Origin: DATJAJ01 sp035622335
GTDB taxonomy: Archaea > Thermoproteota > Nitrososphaeria > Nitrososphaerales > Gagatemarchaeaceae
Assembly: GCA_035622335.1 (NCBI GenBank)
Contig: DASPVO010000001.1
Coordinates: 41,975 to 105,974 of the forward strand
Length of the DNA stretch: 64,000 bases
Reading direction: 5' to 3'
Each line of letters begins with the position of its first letter. Within the stretch, counting starts at the first letter, position 1. The translations under genes were made by a program, and so were the position numbers. The notes under the pieces are model-generated. The model had not been told where the DNA came from, did not search any database, and saw only the letters and a list, made by a program, of their open reading frames with translations. Shown one piece after another: positions 8,269 through 16,153 of the stretch.

Positions 8269-9669
8269 TTGACGACGATACGCGATCTCTCCGCCTCATA
8301 TGCCGAGGGGCGGCAATCGCCCGTCAAGGTAACCGAGGATCTGCTCGCAAAGGTCGAGAAGCTCAACCCTGCGATTGACTGTTACATCACGATTCTCAAG
8401 GAGTCTGCGCTCGCTGAAGCCGAGATCGCCGAAACCCTGTTCAAAGAGGGCAAGAGCATCGGATTCCTTCAAGGGATTCCTCTTGCCGTCAAGGACATCG
8501 TGTACATCAAGGGAGTGAGATGCACGGCGGGCTCTAAGATACTGGAGTCCAACCTGGCCCCATATGACTCGCCGGTCGCAAGGAGGCTGAAGTCCCAGGG
8601 AGCCGTGATCTTGGGCACGACGAACCTCCACGAGTTCGCTTGCGGCGTAACGAACGTCAACCCCCACTACGGCGCGACCAGGAATCCCTGGGACCTCGAC
8701 AGAATACCGGGGGGTTCAAGCGGAGGTTCAGCGGCATCCGTCTCAGCTGGTATGTCGGTGGCTGCCGTCGGCACCGACACCGCGGGGTCGGTAAGAATAC
8801 CCGCGTCGCTCTGCGGCGTCGTTGGGCTCAAGCCGACCTACGGGAGGATCAGCAGGGTCGGCGTCGTCCCGCTCTCATCGTCCTTCGACACAGTGGGCAC
8901 TCTTACGGGGTGCACTTGGGATGCCGCTGTAATGCTCCAGGCCCTCGCAGGGCCGGAACAAGGCGACATGACCACCGCCGATATCGGCGTGCCGAACTAT
9001 CTGGAAGATGTTGACAGGCTCGGAGAGAAGAAGGTCGGCGTACCCCGTCGTTTCATCGAAGGCAGGGTCACTGGAGGAGTGATGAGCACCTTTGAAAGTT
9101 ACCTGTCAGACCTATCCAGATTGGGCTGCGACGTGGTGGACCTTGAAGTCGAAGCCTTCGAGGAGGCGGCCCAAGTCTTCTTCCCGATTAGGCGGGCGGA
9201 GGCATCCGCCTTCCATCAGAAGTGGTTGGCCGAGCATCCCGAAATGTACGGAAGGGACGTGAGGGAAAAGCTCGAGGACGGCAGGAGGATCCTCGCGGTC
9301 GACTACGTGAACGCGCAGAACAGGAGGCCTGAGCTGCGCCAGAGGCTCATCGAATCCATGGGCGAAGCAGACTTTCTCGCTACGCCGACGACCTCCGTCG
9401 TCGCGCCGCGCATCGGTCAGGAGAGTGTGGAAATCTTGGGTAAGGGGGTCGATGTCTACACAGCGCTCGTTGAGATGACTCTTCCCGCCAGTCTCGTGGG
9501 TTTCCCTGCGCTGTCCATCCCCGTAGGGCATTCGGAAGGTCTCCCCGTCGGAGCCCAGCTGATGGCGCGTCCGTATGACGAGTCGGGTCTGCTCGCCATC
9601 GCGAACGCATACGAGAAGACGGTGGGAAGATTCCCCGAGCCTAAAGCAATCGCTGTTCCATCCGCTTAA
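8269..9669 (+). CDS. Amidase-signature family amidohydrolase
   Basis: Hydrolyses an amide (or is a GatA-like subunit); cytosolic. About 466 residues. Catalytic Ser-Ser-Lys triad: Lys in IPLAVKDIVYIKGV, the Ser-cis-Ser in GGSSGGSAASVSAG with the nucleophile in DTAGSVRIPASLCG. The frame is open back to 8092 but that part overlaps moeA; TTG 8269 gives LDLTTIRDLSASYAEG, the normal N terminus of the family. No gatB or gatC is nearby, so a role in tRNA amidation is not supported. Faces away from moeA. Confidence 0.85.
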   Translation: MTTIRDLSASYAEGRQSPVKVTEDLLAKVEKLNPAIDCYITILKESALAEAEIAETLFKEGKSIGFLQGIPLAVKDIVYIKGVRCTAGSKILESNLAPYDSPVARRLKSQGAVILGTTNLHEFACGVTNVNPHYGATRNPWDLDRIPGGSSGGSAASVSAGMSVAAVGTDTAGSVRIPASLCGVVGLKPTYGRISRVGVVPLSSSFDTVGTLTGCTWDAAVMLQALAGPEQGDMTTADIGVPNYLEDVDRLGEKKVGVPRRFIEGRVTGGVMSTFESYLSDLSRLGCDVVDLEVEAFEEAAQVFFPIRRAEASAFHQKWLAEHPEMYGRDVREKLEDGRRILAVDYVNAQNRRPELRQRLIESMGEADFLATPTTSVVAPRIGQESVEILGKGVDVYTALVEMTLPASLVGFPALSIPVGHSEGLPVGAQLMARPYDESGLLAIANAYEKTVGRFPEPKAIAVPSA

Positions 9670-9700
9670 ATATTCGCGACCGACTCGGCCCTCGAACTAG

Positions 9701-10054
9701 GTGTTGCGCGGTGGTTGGGGTGTCGGTGTCCTTGTCGCGATACTTCTGCCGCTCGCTCTGCTCTTCTTCTCCGTGCTCACTCTGAGGTTCGCGCTCTTCT
9801 CCATCGTCCTACTCGTAGGAGTCTGGACATTCGTGTCGGCGTTCGCCTTTGCGCAAGAGCGGGACCGCCTGTACATGGTCGGATGGGGAGTCATCCTCGC
9901 GCTCTTCTCAGTCGTCTTCGTGATCAGGCCGCAGTATGCGATAGCGCTGGTCCTCCTCGGCATGGTGGCGATGGTCGTGGTATACGCCGCCGGGAAGCCA
10001 AAGGCGAGGTCGAGAGCTACGACTCCCGCTCAGCCTGCGACCCCGTCCTCGTAG
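9701..10054 (+). CDS. Small multi-spanning membrane protein
   Basis: Not recognised. 117 residues with four likely membrane helices (about 8-27, 29-50, 58-75 and 80-97) and a basic, Thr/Pro-rich cytosolic tail (KPKARSRATTPAQP). A hairpin of charged residues, QERDRL, separates helices 2 and 3. Start GTG 9701; a TTAAATA box lies 32 nt upstream (9666-9672). Its last 25 bases overlap the convergent pyrC. Nothing in the neighbourhood points to a function. Confidence 0.6.
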   Translation: MLRGGWGVGVLVAILLPLALLFFSVLTLRFALFSIVLLVGVWTFVSAFAFAQERDRLYMVGWGVILALFSVVFVIRPQYAIALVLLGMVAMVVVYAAGKPKARSRATTPAQPATPSS

Positions 10055-11304
10055 ACGACTCTACCAGCGCTTACCGTCCACTTCACCCGCCCGGGGAATC
10101 TCTTCCCTTCATATGGAGACCAGCCGCACTTGCTTCGAACCGAGTCCGCGCTCGCCGTCTCTGGGGAGTCTAGGTCCAAGACAGCAAGGTCGGCCCTGGC
10201 TCCGACCGTGATGGAGCCCCTGTCGTGCAGCCGGAAGAACCTGGCCTGGTTGGCAGACGTCACCATCGACACCGTTGAGGGACTCAGCCCTCTCTTCTTG
10301 ATCAGCCAGGAGACGATGTTTCCGTAGTTGTCCAGCCCGGGCACGCCGGCTGCTCCGGACGAGAGCTTCTCTTCCCTCGTGTGGGGAGCGTGGTCCGAGA
10401 CGAGAAAGTCGACAGAGCCACCGGCCAGCCCCTCGAGCAACGCCCGTCTGTCGCCATCCGTGCGCAGAGGCGGGTTCGTCCTTAGCATCGGACTTCTCAG
10501 CATGTCCCTTCGAGTGAAGAAGAGGTGGTGCAGCGTCGCTTCGCAGACGACGTTCGCACCAGAGCGCCTCGCTCCTCGGATCAGGTTTAGCGCAGAAGAA
10601 GTGGAGACGTGACAGACGTTCACCCTGACGTCAGCGGAGCATCTCGTCAGCACGGAGAGAAGCTCGCGAACAGCGCCAACCTCTGCCTCCGGAGGCCTGG
10701 CGTCCGCGTACCGGTCAGGCGCAGAGCTCGCCTTGACCTCACTCGACGCGGCATCGATGACCGACTGGTCTTCCGCGTGAACGCTGGCCGGCTTCGAGGT
10801 CGACCCGATGACTTCGAGGGCTTCTCGGAGCTTCGACAGAGGGAATGGAGCGCTACCCGTCGTCTGCGACATGAATATCTTGTAACCCACGACCAATTCC
10901 TTGACGGTAGGGATGGCGCTGAGCCTGTCTCGCCTCACCCCGCCGAAGAACATCACGTCTGCCACTTTCCCCTTCGACAGTTCCGCCTTCCTCGCCAGAG
11001 CCTCCCGGGAGTCGGCCGGTTCGGGATTGTTCGGCATGTCGAAGAGTGTTGTGACTCCTCCATGCACCGCCGCCATCGTCCCGGTGAGGAAGTCCTCCTT
11101 GTGCTCCCACCCCGGTTCTCTGAGGTGGACGTGAACGTCAATGAAGCCAGGAAAGATGACGCAACGCTCGTCGCGAAGGCGCCTTCCCGCCTTGAGTCCG
11201 CTCCTCTTCAGTTCTGCGATCTTACCGTCCGTTATTCCTATCTGCAGGGGTTCGACTCCGGATGGAGTCGCGGCCAGCCCCTCCACGATGAGGTCGTGCT
11301 CCAT
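10030..11304 (-). CDS. pyrC: Dihydroorotase
   Basis: Zinc amidohydrolase that cyclises N-carbamoyl-aspartate to dihydroorotate, step 3 of UMP synthesis. 424 residues. Metal ligands His58 and His60 in GFIDVHVHLREPG, further His in VHAEDQ and CHVSTSSAL, and catalytic Asp in VSDHAPHTREEK. Last gene of the run pyrF-pyrE-pyrD-pyrB-pyrI-pyrC, six bases after pyrI. Long (class I type) form typical of archaea and Gram-positive bacteria. Confidence 0.96.
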   Translation of the reverse strand: MEHDLIVEGLAATPSGVEPLQIGITDGKIAELKRSGLKAGRRLRDERCVIFPGFIDVHVHLREPGWEHKEDFLTGTMAAVHGGVTTLFDMPNNPEPADSREALARKAELSKGKVADVMFFGGVRRDRLSAIPTVKELVVGYKIFMSQTTGSAPFPLSKLREALEVIGSTSKPASVHAEDQSVIDAASSEVKASSAPDRYADARPPEAEVGAVRELLSVLTRCSADVRVNVCHVSTSSALNLIRGARRSGANVVCEATLHHLFFTRRDMLRSPMLRTNPPLRTDGDRRALLEGLAGGSVDFLVSDHAPHTREEKLSSGAAGVPGLDNYGNIVSWLIKKRGLSPSTVSMVTSANQARFFRLHDRGSITVGARADLAVLDLDSPETASADSVRSKCGWSPYEGKRFPGRVKWTVSAGRVVYEDGVAG

Positions 11305-11310
11305 CGCGGC

Positions 11311-11796
11311 CTAGCCCTTCACGTGCTCTGGGATTCTGTCGAACTCCAGTTGAGTGTCGCAATAGACGCACTGGAGGAGCCTCTCGCCCTTCAGTGTCTT
11401 GAACTTGGACTGCAGCGGCTCCCTCTCTGCGTTCGAGATGCAGAGCAGCTCTGGGCATCTGACCCTGCCCTCGATCGAGTCGGGAACTCGGGGCTCGTAC
11501 TTTGAGACCTTCCAACGGCTGACCAGGTTGATGGTCGCGGTGGGGAAGATGAGGCAGAGTATGTCCGCGTCCCTTTCGCCAACTCGCCAGCTGTCGACCT
11601 TGATGAGGTCCTTCTTCCCGAGCCTCTTGCTCGCGACGTTCTGCAGAGTCGCCACGGAGACCTCGGGCTTCGACTTCGCGACAGCGTCGAGCCTCAGGAC
11701 CTTCAAAGCCAGCTCGGAGCTCCACGCGGGAAGGTGGTCCACTACCGTCCCGTCCTCGATCTTCCTCACCATCAGGTTCTCCTGTGGCTCTTCCAT
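11311..11796 (-). CDS. pyrI: Aspartate carbamoyltransferase regulatory chain
   Basis: Regulatory subunit that binds nucleotide effectors and holds PyrB trimers together. 161 residues. N-terminal allosteric domain (GTVVDHLPAWSSELALKVLRL) and C-terminal zinc domain with four Cys: RCPELLCISNAER and LLQCVYCDTQLEF. Its ATG directly follows the pyrB stop. Presence of pyrI implies feedback control of the carbamoyltransferase by end-product nucleotides, as known for the family. Confidence 0.95.
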   Translation of the reverse strand: MEEPQENLMVRKIEDGTVVDHLPAWSSELALKVLRLDAVAKSKPEVSVATLQNVASKRLGKKDLIKVDSWRVGERDADILCLIFPTATINLVSRWKVSKYEPRVPDSIEGRVRCPELLCISNAEREPLQSKFKTLKGERLLQCVYCDTQLEFDRIPEHVKG

Positions 11797-12720
11797 CTAT
11801 CCCAGCACCAATCCTAACAGTGCGGTCCTGAGGGGTACGCCCGCGGCGGCCTGAACGAAGTACTGCTGATAGGGGGTCCCGTCCACGTCTGTCGAGAGCT
11901 CGTCCACCCTCGGGAGCGGATGCATCACCTTGAGGCCCTCCTTTCCCTCCTTCAAGAGCGCAAGGTCGACCTGGTAGAGCCCCTTCACCCTCTCGTACTC
12001 TGTTGGGTCTGGTATCCTCTCCTTCTGGATGCGGGTTACGTAGAGCACGTCTAGGTCGCCTATCACGTCTCGTATGTTCTCAGACTTCCTGACCCTCACA
12101 TTCCTCTGTCTAAGGTAGTGCTCTATTTCGCGCCTAAGATTGAGGGCTTCCGGTGCAACGAAGGTGACCTCCACGTCGTAGTTCGCCAGACCGTAGCTCA
12201 GCGAGGAAGCCGTCCTCCCATACTTTAGGTCGCCCAGTATGCCGATCCTCAGCCCGTCTATCTTCCCGAACAGCTTCCTGATGGTGTACATGTCAACCAT
12301 AGCCTGAGTGGGATGCTCCCTGCTTCCATCTCCCCCGCTGACCACGGGGGACTTCGAGATCTCGGAGGCATACCTTGCTGCGCCCATCATGCTGTGCCTC
12401 ATCACGATGCAATCGACCTTGTATGCATCGTACATCGCGATCGTGTCGTGGAGGGTCTCCCCCTTCGCCGTCGATGACTTTTCGGGAGAGGAGAAGCCCG
12501 TGGTCCTGCATCGGAGCGCGCTGGCGGCAATCTCGAACGTCGAGTGCGTCCGGGTGGAGGGCTCGAAGAACAGTATCGCGATAAGCTTCCCGTCCAAGGA
12601 CTTCTGTGGTCCACGGAGCTCGACATCCCTGGTGGAATCGAAGATGAAATCGAGCTCCTCGCGAGAGAAGTCTCTCATGCTAATGACGTCCCTCCCTGAG
12701 AAGTCTGACCCCTTCGTCAT
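11797..12720 (-). CDS. pyrB: Aspartate carbamoyltransferase catalytic chain
   Basis: Joins carbamoyl phosphate and aspartate, step 2 of UMP synthesis. 307 residues. Carbamoyl-phosphate site FFEPSTRTHSTFE (Ser55-Thr-Arg-Thr-His59), REHPTQAMVDMYTI, and KVMHPLPRVDELSTDVD, where the Pro-Leu-Pro marks it as an ATCase rather than an ornithine enzyme. Its ATG overlaps the pyrD stop (ATGA), indicating coupled translation; pyrI follows immediately. Confidence 0.97.
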   Translation of the reverse strand: MTKGSDFSGRDVISMRDFSREELDFIFDSTRDVELRGPQKSLDGKLIAILFFEPSTRTHSTFEIAASALRCRTTGFSSPEKSSTAKGETLHDTIAMYDAYKVDCIVMRHSMMGAARYASEISKSPVVSGGDGSREHPTQAMVDMYTIRKLFGKIDGLRIGILGDLKYGRTASSLSYGLANYDVEVTFVAPEALNLRREIEHYLRQRNVRVRKSENIRDVIGDLDVLYVTRIQKERIPDPTEYERVKGLYQVDLALLKEGKEGLKVMHPLPRVDELSTDVDGTPYQQYFVQAAAGVPLRTALLGLVLG

Positions 12721-13688
12721 CGCTCCGAATCAGCCTCCCTCTCGAGCAGCCTCAGCTTCGTCTTCACAGCCAGTAGCGGGTCGGCAATCGCCCCGGTGGC
12801 AGATTCAACGGCGTTCGCCCCCGACTCCAACAGCTCCACGGCATGATCGGGCCCAAGGACGCCTCCGAGCCCCACTATCGTCAGCTCTCGCCCGCCCTTT
12901 CTCTGCGACGCCAATCGGGAGACAGCCTTCCTCGAGTACCCTCTGATGGCCTCCCCGCAGATCCCGGCCCGTCCGCCCCTGTCGGCGAAGACGAGCTCGC
13001 CGTGGGCTCCCTTCACCGGCGCTGAGATGGAGTTTATGGCGACGTATCCAGTCCTGTCGTCGTAGGTCTCATCCACGAGGGGCCCATAGTCTTCCAGGTA
13101 TCCCGCCTTCACGAAGATCGGAAAGCCGCTGCCCACCTCCGACCTCACGGAGTCGACCACCCTTCCGCTCAGTTTCGCGTCCGCGAAGGTGTATCCGCCC
13201 TCGCCCGCCGTCACGTTGGGGCACGAGAGGTTGAGCTCGACGGCATCGGCCCCCGTGCGCCTCGCTCGACCCGACAGGTCAGAGAACTGCTCCAGCATGT
13301 CCTCCTCCCCGCTCCCTGACTGGAGGGTCGCCGTGACGCTCATCACGAAGTATCTGTCGGCCGCGCGCTTGGCTAGCTCACTCGCGTCATGGAACCACAC
13401 CTCCGGTTCCGGTGTAGGCATGCCGAGCGAGTTTGTTATCGAACCGGTGAACTCCTGCGATGTGACGAACCCGCTTTCGAAGTCTCCCCTGACGTTGAGA
13501 ATGTTGGGCATCCCGTGTCCCTTCCAGCCTCTGTCTCGCATCGTCTTGAAGGTCAGGATGTCGTAGCCGAGGTCCTGAAAGAGTGAGAGCCATGCCAGGT
13601 TCGGAGCAGGTCCTGATGCCAGCCCAACGGGACTGAGGACCCTCTTGCCGAAGAGCTCAACGGATATGCTCAAGCCGCTCGCCTCCAA
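12717..13688 (-). CDS. pyrD: Dihydroorotate dehydrogenase
   Basis: FMN enzyme oxidising dihydroorotate to orotate. 323 residues from TTG 13688. Seen: SPVGLASGPAPNLAWLS, FTGSITNSLGMPTPE, the substrate loop ELNLSCPNV, AINSISA and the FMN phosphate site VGLGGVLGPDHAVELL. No pyrK (flavin/iron-sulfur partner) is near, so the electron acceptor is unclear. The frame stays open about 57 codons upstream of the TTG and reads like protein (see findings); CTG at 13796 would add 36 residues. Stop overlaps pyrB. Confidence 0.92.
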   Translation of the reverse strand: MEASGLSISVELFGKRVLSPVGLASGPAPNLAWLSLFQDLGYDILTFKTMRDRGWKGHGMPNILNVRGDFESGFVTSQEFTGSITNSLGMPTPEPEVWFHDASELAKRAADRYFVMSVTATLQSGSGEEDMLEQFSDLSGRARRTGADAVELNLSCPNVTAGEGGYTFADAKLSGRVVDSVRSEVGSGFPIFVKAGYLEDYGPLVDETYDDRTGYVAINSISAPVKGAHGELVFADRGGRAGICGEAIRGYSRKAVSRLASQRKGGRELTIVGLGGVLGPDHAVELLESGANAVESATGAIADPLLAVKTKLRLLEREADSER

Positions 13689-13909
13689 TTCTCTGACTTC
13701 CCTCGACAGAGCGCTAAGCTGTTGTTTCTCAGGCTCGGTCAGCTGACGCGGGCCGGAATCGAAGTTCTTCCAAAAATCCAGAGAGATGTCGTACAGGGGA
13801 ACGGCGCGTTCCTGCCTGCTTGAGCTCGCGGTCTTTATCGAAAACCCGCCCTTTCGCTGAATGCTCTTCGATTATAAGTCTGTCTGTCCACCACCAATCC
13901 GTACGTCCT

Positions 13910-14728
13910 TCAGAGACCTTCTATGGCCTTAGTCGCGGAGCCAGGGTCGACACCGATCTCGGCAAACCTTCCAATCAAGAGCCTACGGAACTCAGGGACG
14001 AGCTCCGGGTAGCCGAGCCTGAGAATGTCAATCCCCTCGGAGAGTGAGATCCTGCCTCCGGAACTCTGGACCCTCTCTGTTATGAAGGAGGGATTTCTTC
14101 TCAGGAAGTCTCGGGACCACTCCTCGGGATCATCGAGGTACTCCGCGATGCTTGACTTCGCCTCTCCACTGATTGAGCCCTGTTCTGCAGCGAGCTCCAG
14201 CAAACGCTCGTCAAGAGTTAGCAGAGATCCCAATTCTATTCCCTTGGACTTGAGCGCTGCCCTTCCTCCCTGGTCTCTGTCCACCACGACCAGGTATCTC
14301 TCCACCGTTCCGCCCGCCTCCGATATGGCTTCAACCCACTCCATCGCGCTCGCCCCGTTTGTGATTAGGTCTGCGATGTGCACAAATCGCCGACCATTTG
14401 GCGACGGTCCAATCAGCCTCCCTCCAGCCCCATACCCCTTTGGGGTCTTTCTTACGGTCAGGTGCGGCTTTCCAAGTGCGATGGCGACAGGCACCGAGAA
14501 GAACAGGTCTCCGAGTTCTCCCCCCGAAATGAAGCTGCCCTCAACATCGCCCGCGAGCTCGACGAGCCCATCGACCGCCTCCTTCCACCCCTCGGGGTGT
14601 GAAGTCAGCTGTCTGACGTCGATGTATACCGGCGAGATCTTTCGAGAAGCGAGGACGAAGGGTTTCTCGTCACTGAACTTGAGCGCTCCCGCGCGTTGCA
14701 GAGACCGGGCGAGCCCCTCGTTCTTCAG
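13910..14728 (-). CDS. pyrE: Orotate phosphoribosyltransferase, apparent CTG start
   Basis: Joins orotate and PRPP to give OMP. A plain ATG/GTG/TTG search starts the protein at GTG 14494, losing about 78 residues. The frame runs back to CTG 14728, giving LKNEGLARSLQRAGALKF, then RKISPVYIDVRQL and SGGELGDLFFSVPVAIALG, the normal N-terminal half of the family. This CTG overlaps the pyrF stop as CTGA. The PRPP loop reads FVHIADLITNGASA instead of the usual V-x-D-V-x-T-x-G-x-S. Total 272 residues, about 70 longer than usual because of a C-terminal acidic/helical extension. Confidence 0.85.
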   Translation of the reverse strand: MKNEGLARSLQRAGALKFSDEKPFVLASRKISPVYIDVRQLTSHPEGWKEAVDGLVELAGDVEGSFISGGELGDLFFSVPVAIALGKPHLTVRKTPKGYGAGGRLIGPSPNGRRFVHIADLITNGASAMEWVEAISEAGGTVERYLVVVDRDQGGRAALKSKGIELGSLLTLDERLLELAAEQGSISGEAKSSIAEYLDDPEEWSRDFLRRNPSFITERVQSSGGRISLSEGIDILRLGYPELVPEFRRLLIGRFAEIGVDPGSATKAIEGL

Positions 14729-15561
14729 GGCTTACCACCGGCCATGGCTGTCTCACGCTCGCCGATCAGGCGTCTGCAAGCGACCACGGGATCGGCGCTC
14801 GCTGTGATCTCGTGCCCCACGATGGCCGCTGAGTTCCTTCCCAGTATCGAGTAGACGTCTCCCAACTTGCCCCCCTGCCTCGCCACGCCGGTTGCGAATA
14901 TTCTACGGAGAGTTATTCTGCGGTAGTCCTTCATCACCTCTGGCTTGTTCGCTGGCGCCACGTAACCGTCCACCCCAATCTCCTCTCCCAGTAGGAGGAT
15001 TAGGTCTGAGACGCTCACCTTCCTGCTCCGCCATCCGGCCTCGGTCAGCTTCTTTTTCCTGAGCTTCTGGACTCGGGTCACCACACCGCTGAAACCAAGC
15101 TTCGACAGCCGTGCCTCACCCTCTTCGTCGAGGGCGTTGTCGAAGAAGAGTCCGGCGCTTGTTTGCGTCATGTTCGGGAGAGTCAGAACCCTGCCGCCCA
15201 TGGCGTGAGCCGTGTCAACGCACTCCTGAATGCTGGTCGTCCCCACGATGGTGTGGCAGATCACGTAGTCGACACCCCCTGAGACGGCCGCTTCAACTAT
15301 GGATCTGTTGGTCCCTGACCACTCCTTTGCGCCCGATGCCTTGAATCCGATGTCCGCGACCTTCAGGTCTGCGATCAAAGGCCCTTGATAGACTGACTTC
15401 AAGTCCCTGACAATGGAGACTCCGTTGGTGATCAGAGTGGGCACGCCCAGCTTTATCGCGTCGACCAGCGGACCGACCTCCGAGGCAAGGGCTACCGCCC
15501 TCGCCCTCTCTTTGTCGTCGATCGCAAGAACTATGGCGTAGTCCCTGACTTCTTTGGTCAC
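14725..15561 (-). CDS. pyrF: Orotidine 5'-phosphate decarboxylase
   Basis: Last step to UMP. 278 residues. The catalytic tetrad is visible: Lys37 (AIKLGVPTL) and the charged array Asp65-x-Lys67-x-x-Asp70 in PLIADLKVADIGFK; the phosphate loop is near RRIFATGVARQGG. It is longer than typical archaeal forms (about 210-230) mainly through an insertion around residues 130-200. GTG 15561 lies 27 nt after a GTTAAGTC box on the minus strand (about 15584-15591), so the pyrF-E-D-B-I-C run has its own promoter. Confidence 0.93.
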   Translation of the reverse strand: MTKEVRDYAIVLAIDDKERARAVALASEVGPLVDAIKLGVPTLITNGVSIVRDLKSVYQGPLIADLKVADIGFKASGAKEWSGTNRSIVEAAVSGGVDYVICHTIVGTTSIQECVDTAHAMGGRVLTLPNMTQTSAGLFFDNALDEEGEARLSKLGFSGVVTRVQKLRKKKLTEAGWRSRKVSVSDLILLLGEEIGVDGYVAPANKPEVMKDYRRITLRRIFATGVARQGGKLGDVYSILGRNSAAIVGHEITASADPVVACRRLIGERETAMAGGKP

Positions 15562-15587
15562 TCAGGTCACGCCCTTTCCCACCAGAC

Positions 15588-15689
15588 TTAACGCTTGCGA
15601 CCAACAGCGCTGCGGCTTGAAGCGGTCGTCATCGACTGGCAGCCGCAGGCGCAGCAGCAACAGCAGCACTCCTTCTCCGTCTGACTCAC
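15588..15689 (-). CDS. Possible 33-residue cysteine-rich peptide
   Basis: Not recognised; small enough that standard gene calling would skip it. GTG 15689 to TAA 15588 encodes 33 residues with ECCCCCCACGCQ near the N terminus (eight Cys in ten residues) and a basic tail ending VGRKR. It lies 31 bases downstream of, and in the same direction as, a Cys-rich winged-helix gene, and its stop sits in the pyrF promoter. Such a Cys cluster could bind thiophilic metal. Against it, the Cys run is a GCA/TGC trinucleotide repeat, and the opposite strand also has a short open frame here. Confidence 0.35.
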   Translation of the reverse strand: MSQTEKECCCCCCACGCQSMTTASSRSAVGRKR

Positions 15690-15720
15690 CCCCCAGGCCG
15701 GTGCTAGGCGCCGCAGTTAC

Positions 15721-15963
15721 TTATTGACCGCATCCGCAGGAGTAGCCCCGGTCGGTCCTTCTCGCGAGACCGTGAAGCACGAGACGACGGAGTATCCTCG
15801 AAAGGATCTCTTGGTGGAGCTGGGTGGATGACTTCAGGCTAGCAAAGGTGACCGTGCCGCCCGATGCGCAGATCGCGTTGCAGACCTCGGACTCTCGGAC
15901 GGTCAGCTGGACGCAATCTCCACCCGAGCAGTCGGGCCAGCACCCGCTCTTCAAGGGGATCAT
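15721..15963 (-). CDS. Small Cys-rich winged-helix DNA-binding protein
   Basis: 80 residues. A winged-helix core (RESEVCNAICASGGTVTF, then SSTQLHQEILSRILRRLVLHGLARR with a wing into RGYSC) is flanked by Cys clusters: CWPDCSGGDC at the N terminus and CGCGQ at the extreme C terminus, nine Cys in all, suggesting metal or redox sensing. ATG 15963 lies 26 nt after an AATAAATA box on the minus strand (about 15985-15992), a leaderless arrangement. It stands divergent from carA and upstream of pyrF, so control of pyrimidine genes or of the small Cys-rich peptide is plausible but unproven. Confidence 0.7.
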   Translation of the reverse strand: MIPLKSGCWPDCSGGDCVQLTVRESEVCNAICASGGTVTFASLKSSTQLHQEILSRILRRLVLHGLARRTDRGYSCGCGQ

Positions 15964-16136
15964 GGAACAGGAATCGGCCAGCGCGTATTTATTGACTAAC
16001 GATATCGAGAATCCTGGGAACGAGTTCGTCCGACGCTCGGACTTCCGAGTCCCGGTCCGTCGCGAATCGCCACGGCGTTGAAGAGTTTCAAATCTGCCCG
16101 CTATCTTTAAATCGGGTTCTCCTCGACTGACAATTT

Positions 16137-16153
16137 CTTAGTAGATAACTAAG
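16137..16153. promoter_or_regulatory. Palindromic operator-like site at the carA transcription start
   Basis: Perfect inverted repeat CTTAGT-AGATA-ACTAAG. A TTTAAATC TATA box is at 16106-16113, so transcription should begin near 16136, and the repeat covers the start site and the first base of the carA GTG codon. A repressor bound here would block carAB. The divergent winged-helix gene 170 bases away is one candidate regulator (inference). Confidence 0.5.

Noticed and set aside
15646..15668. GCA/CAG repeat as a plus-strand poly-Gln protein
   Set aside because: The plus-strand frame (TTG near 15594 to TGA near 15684) is about 30 residues with no family look and opposes the local gene direction; the minus-strand Cys frame fits its neighbour better, though neither is certain.
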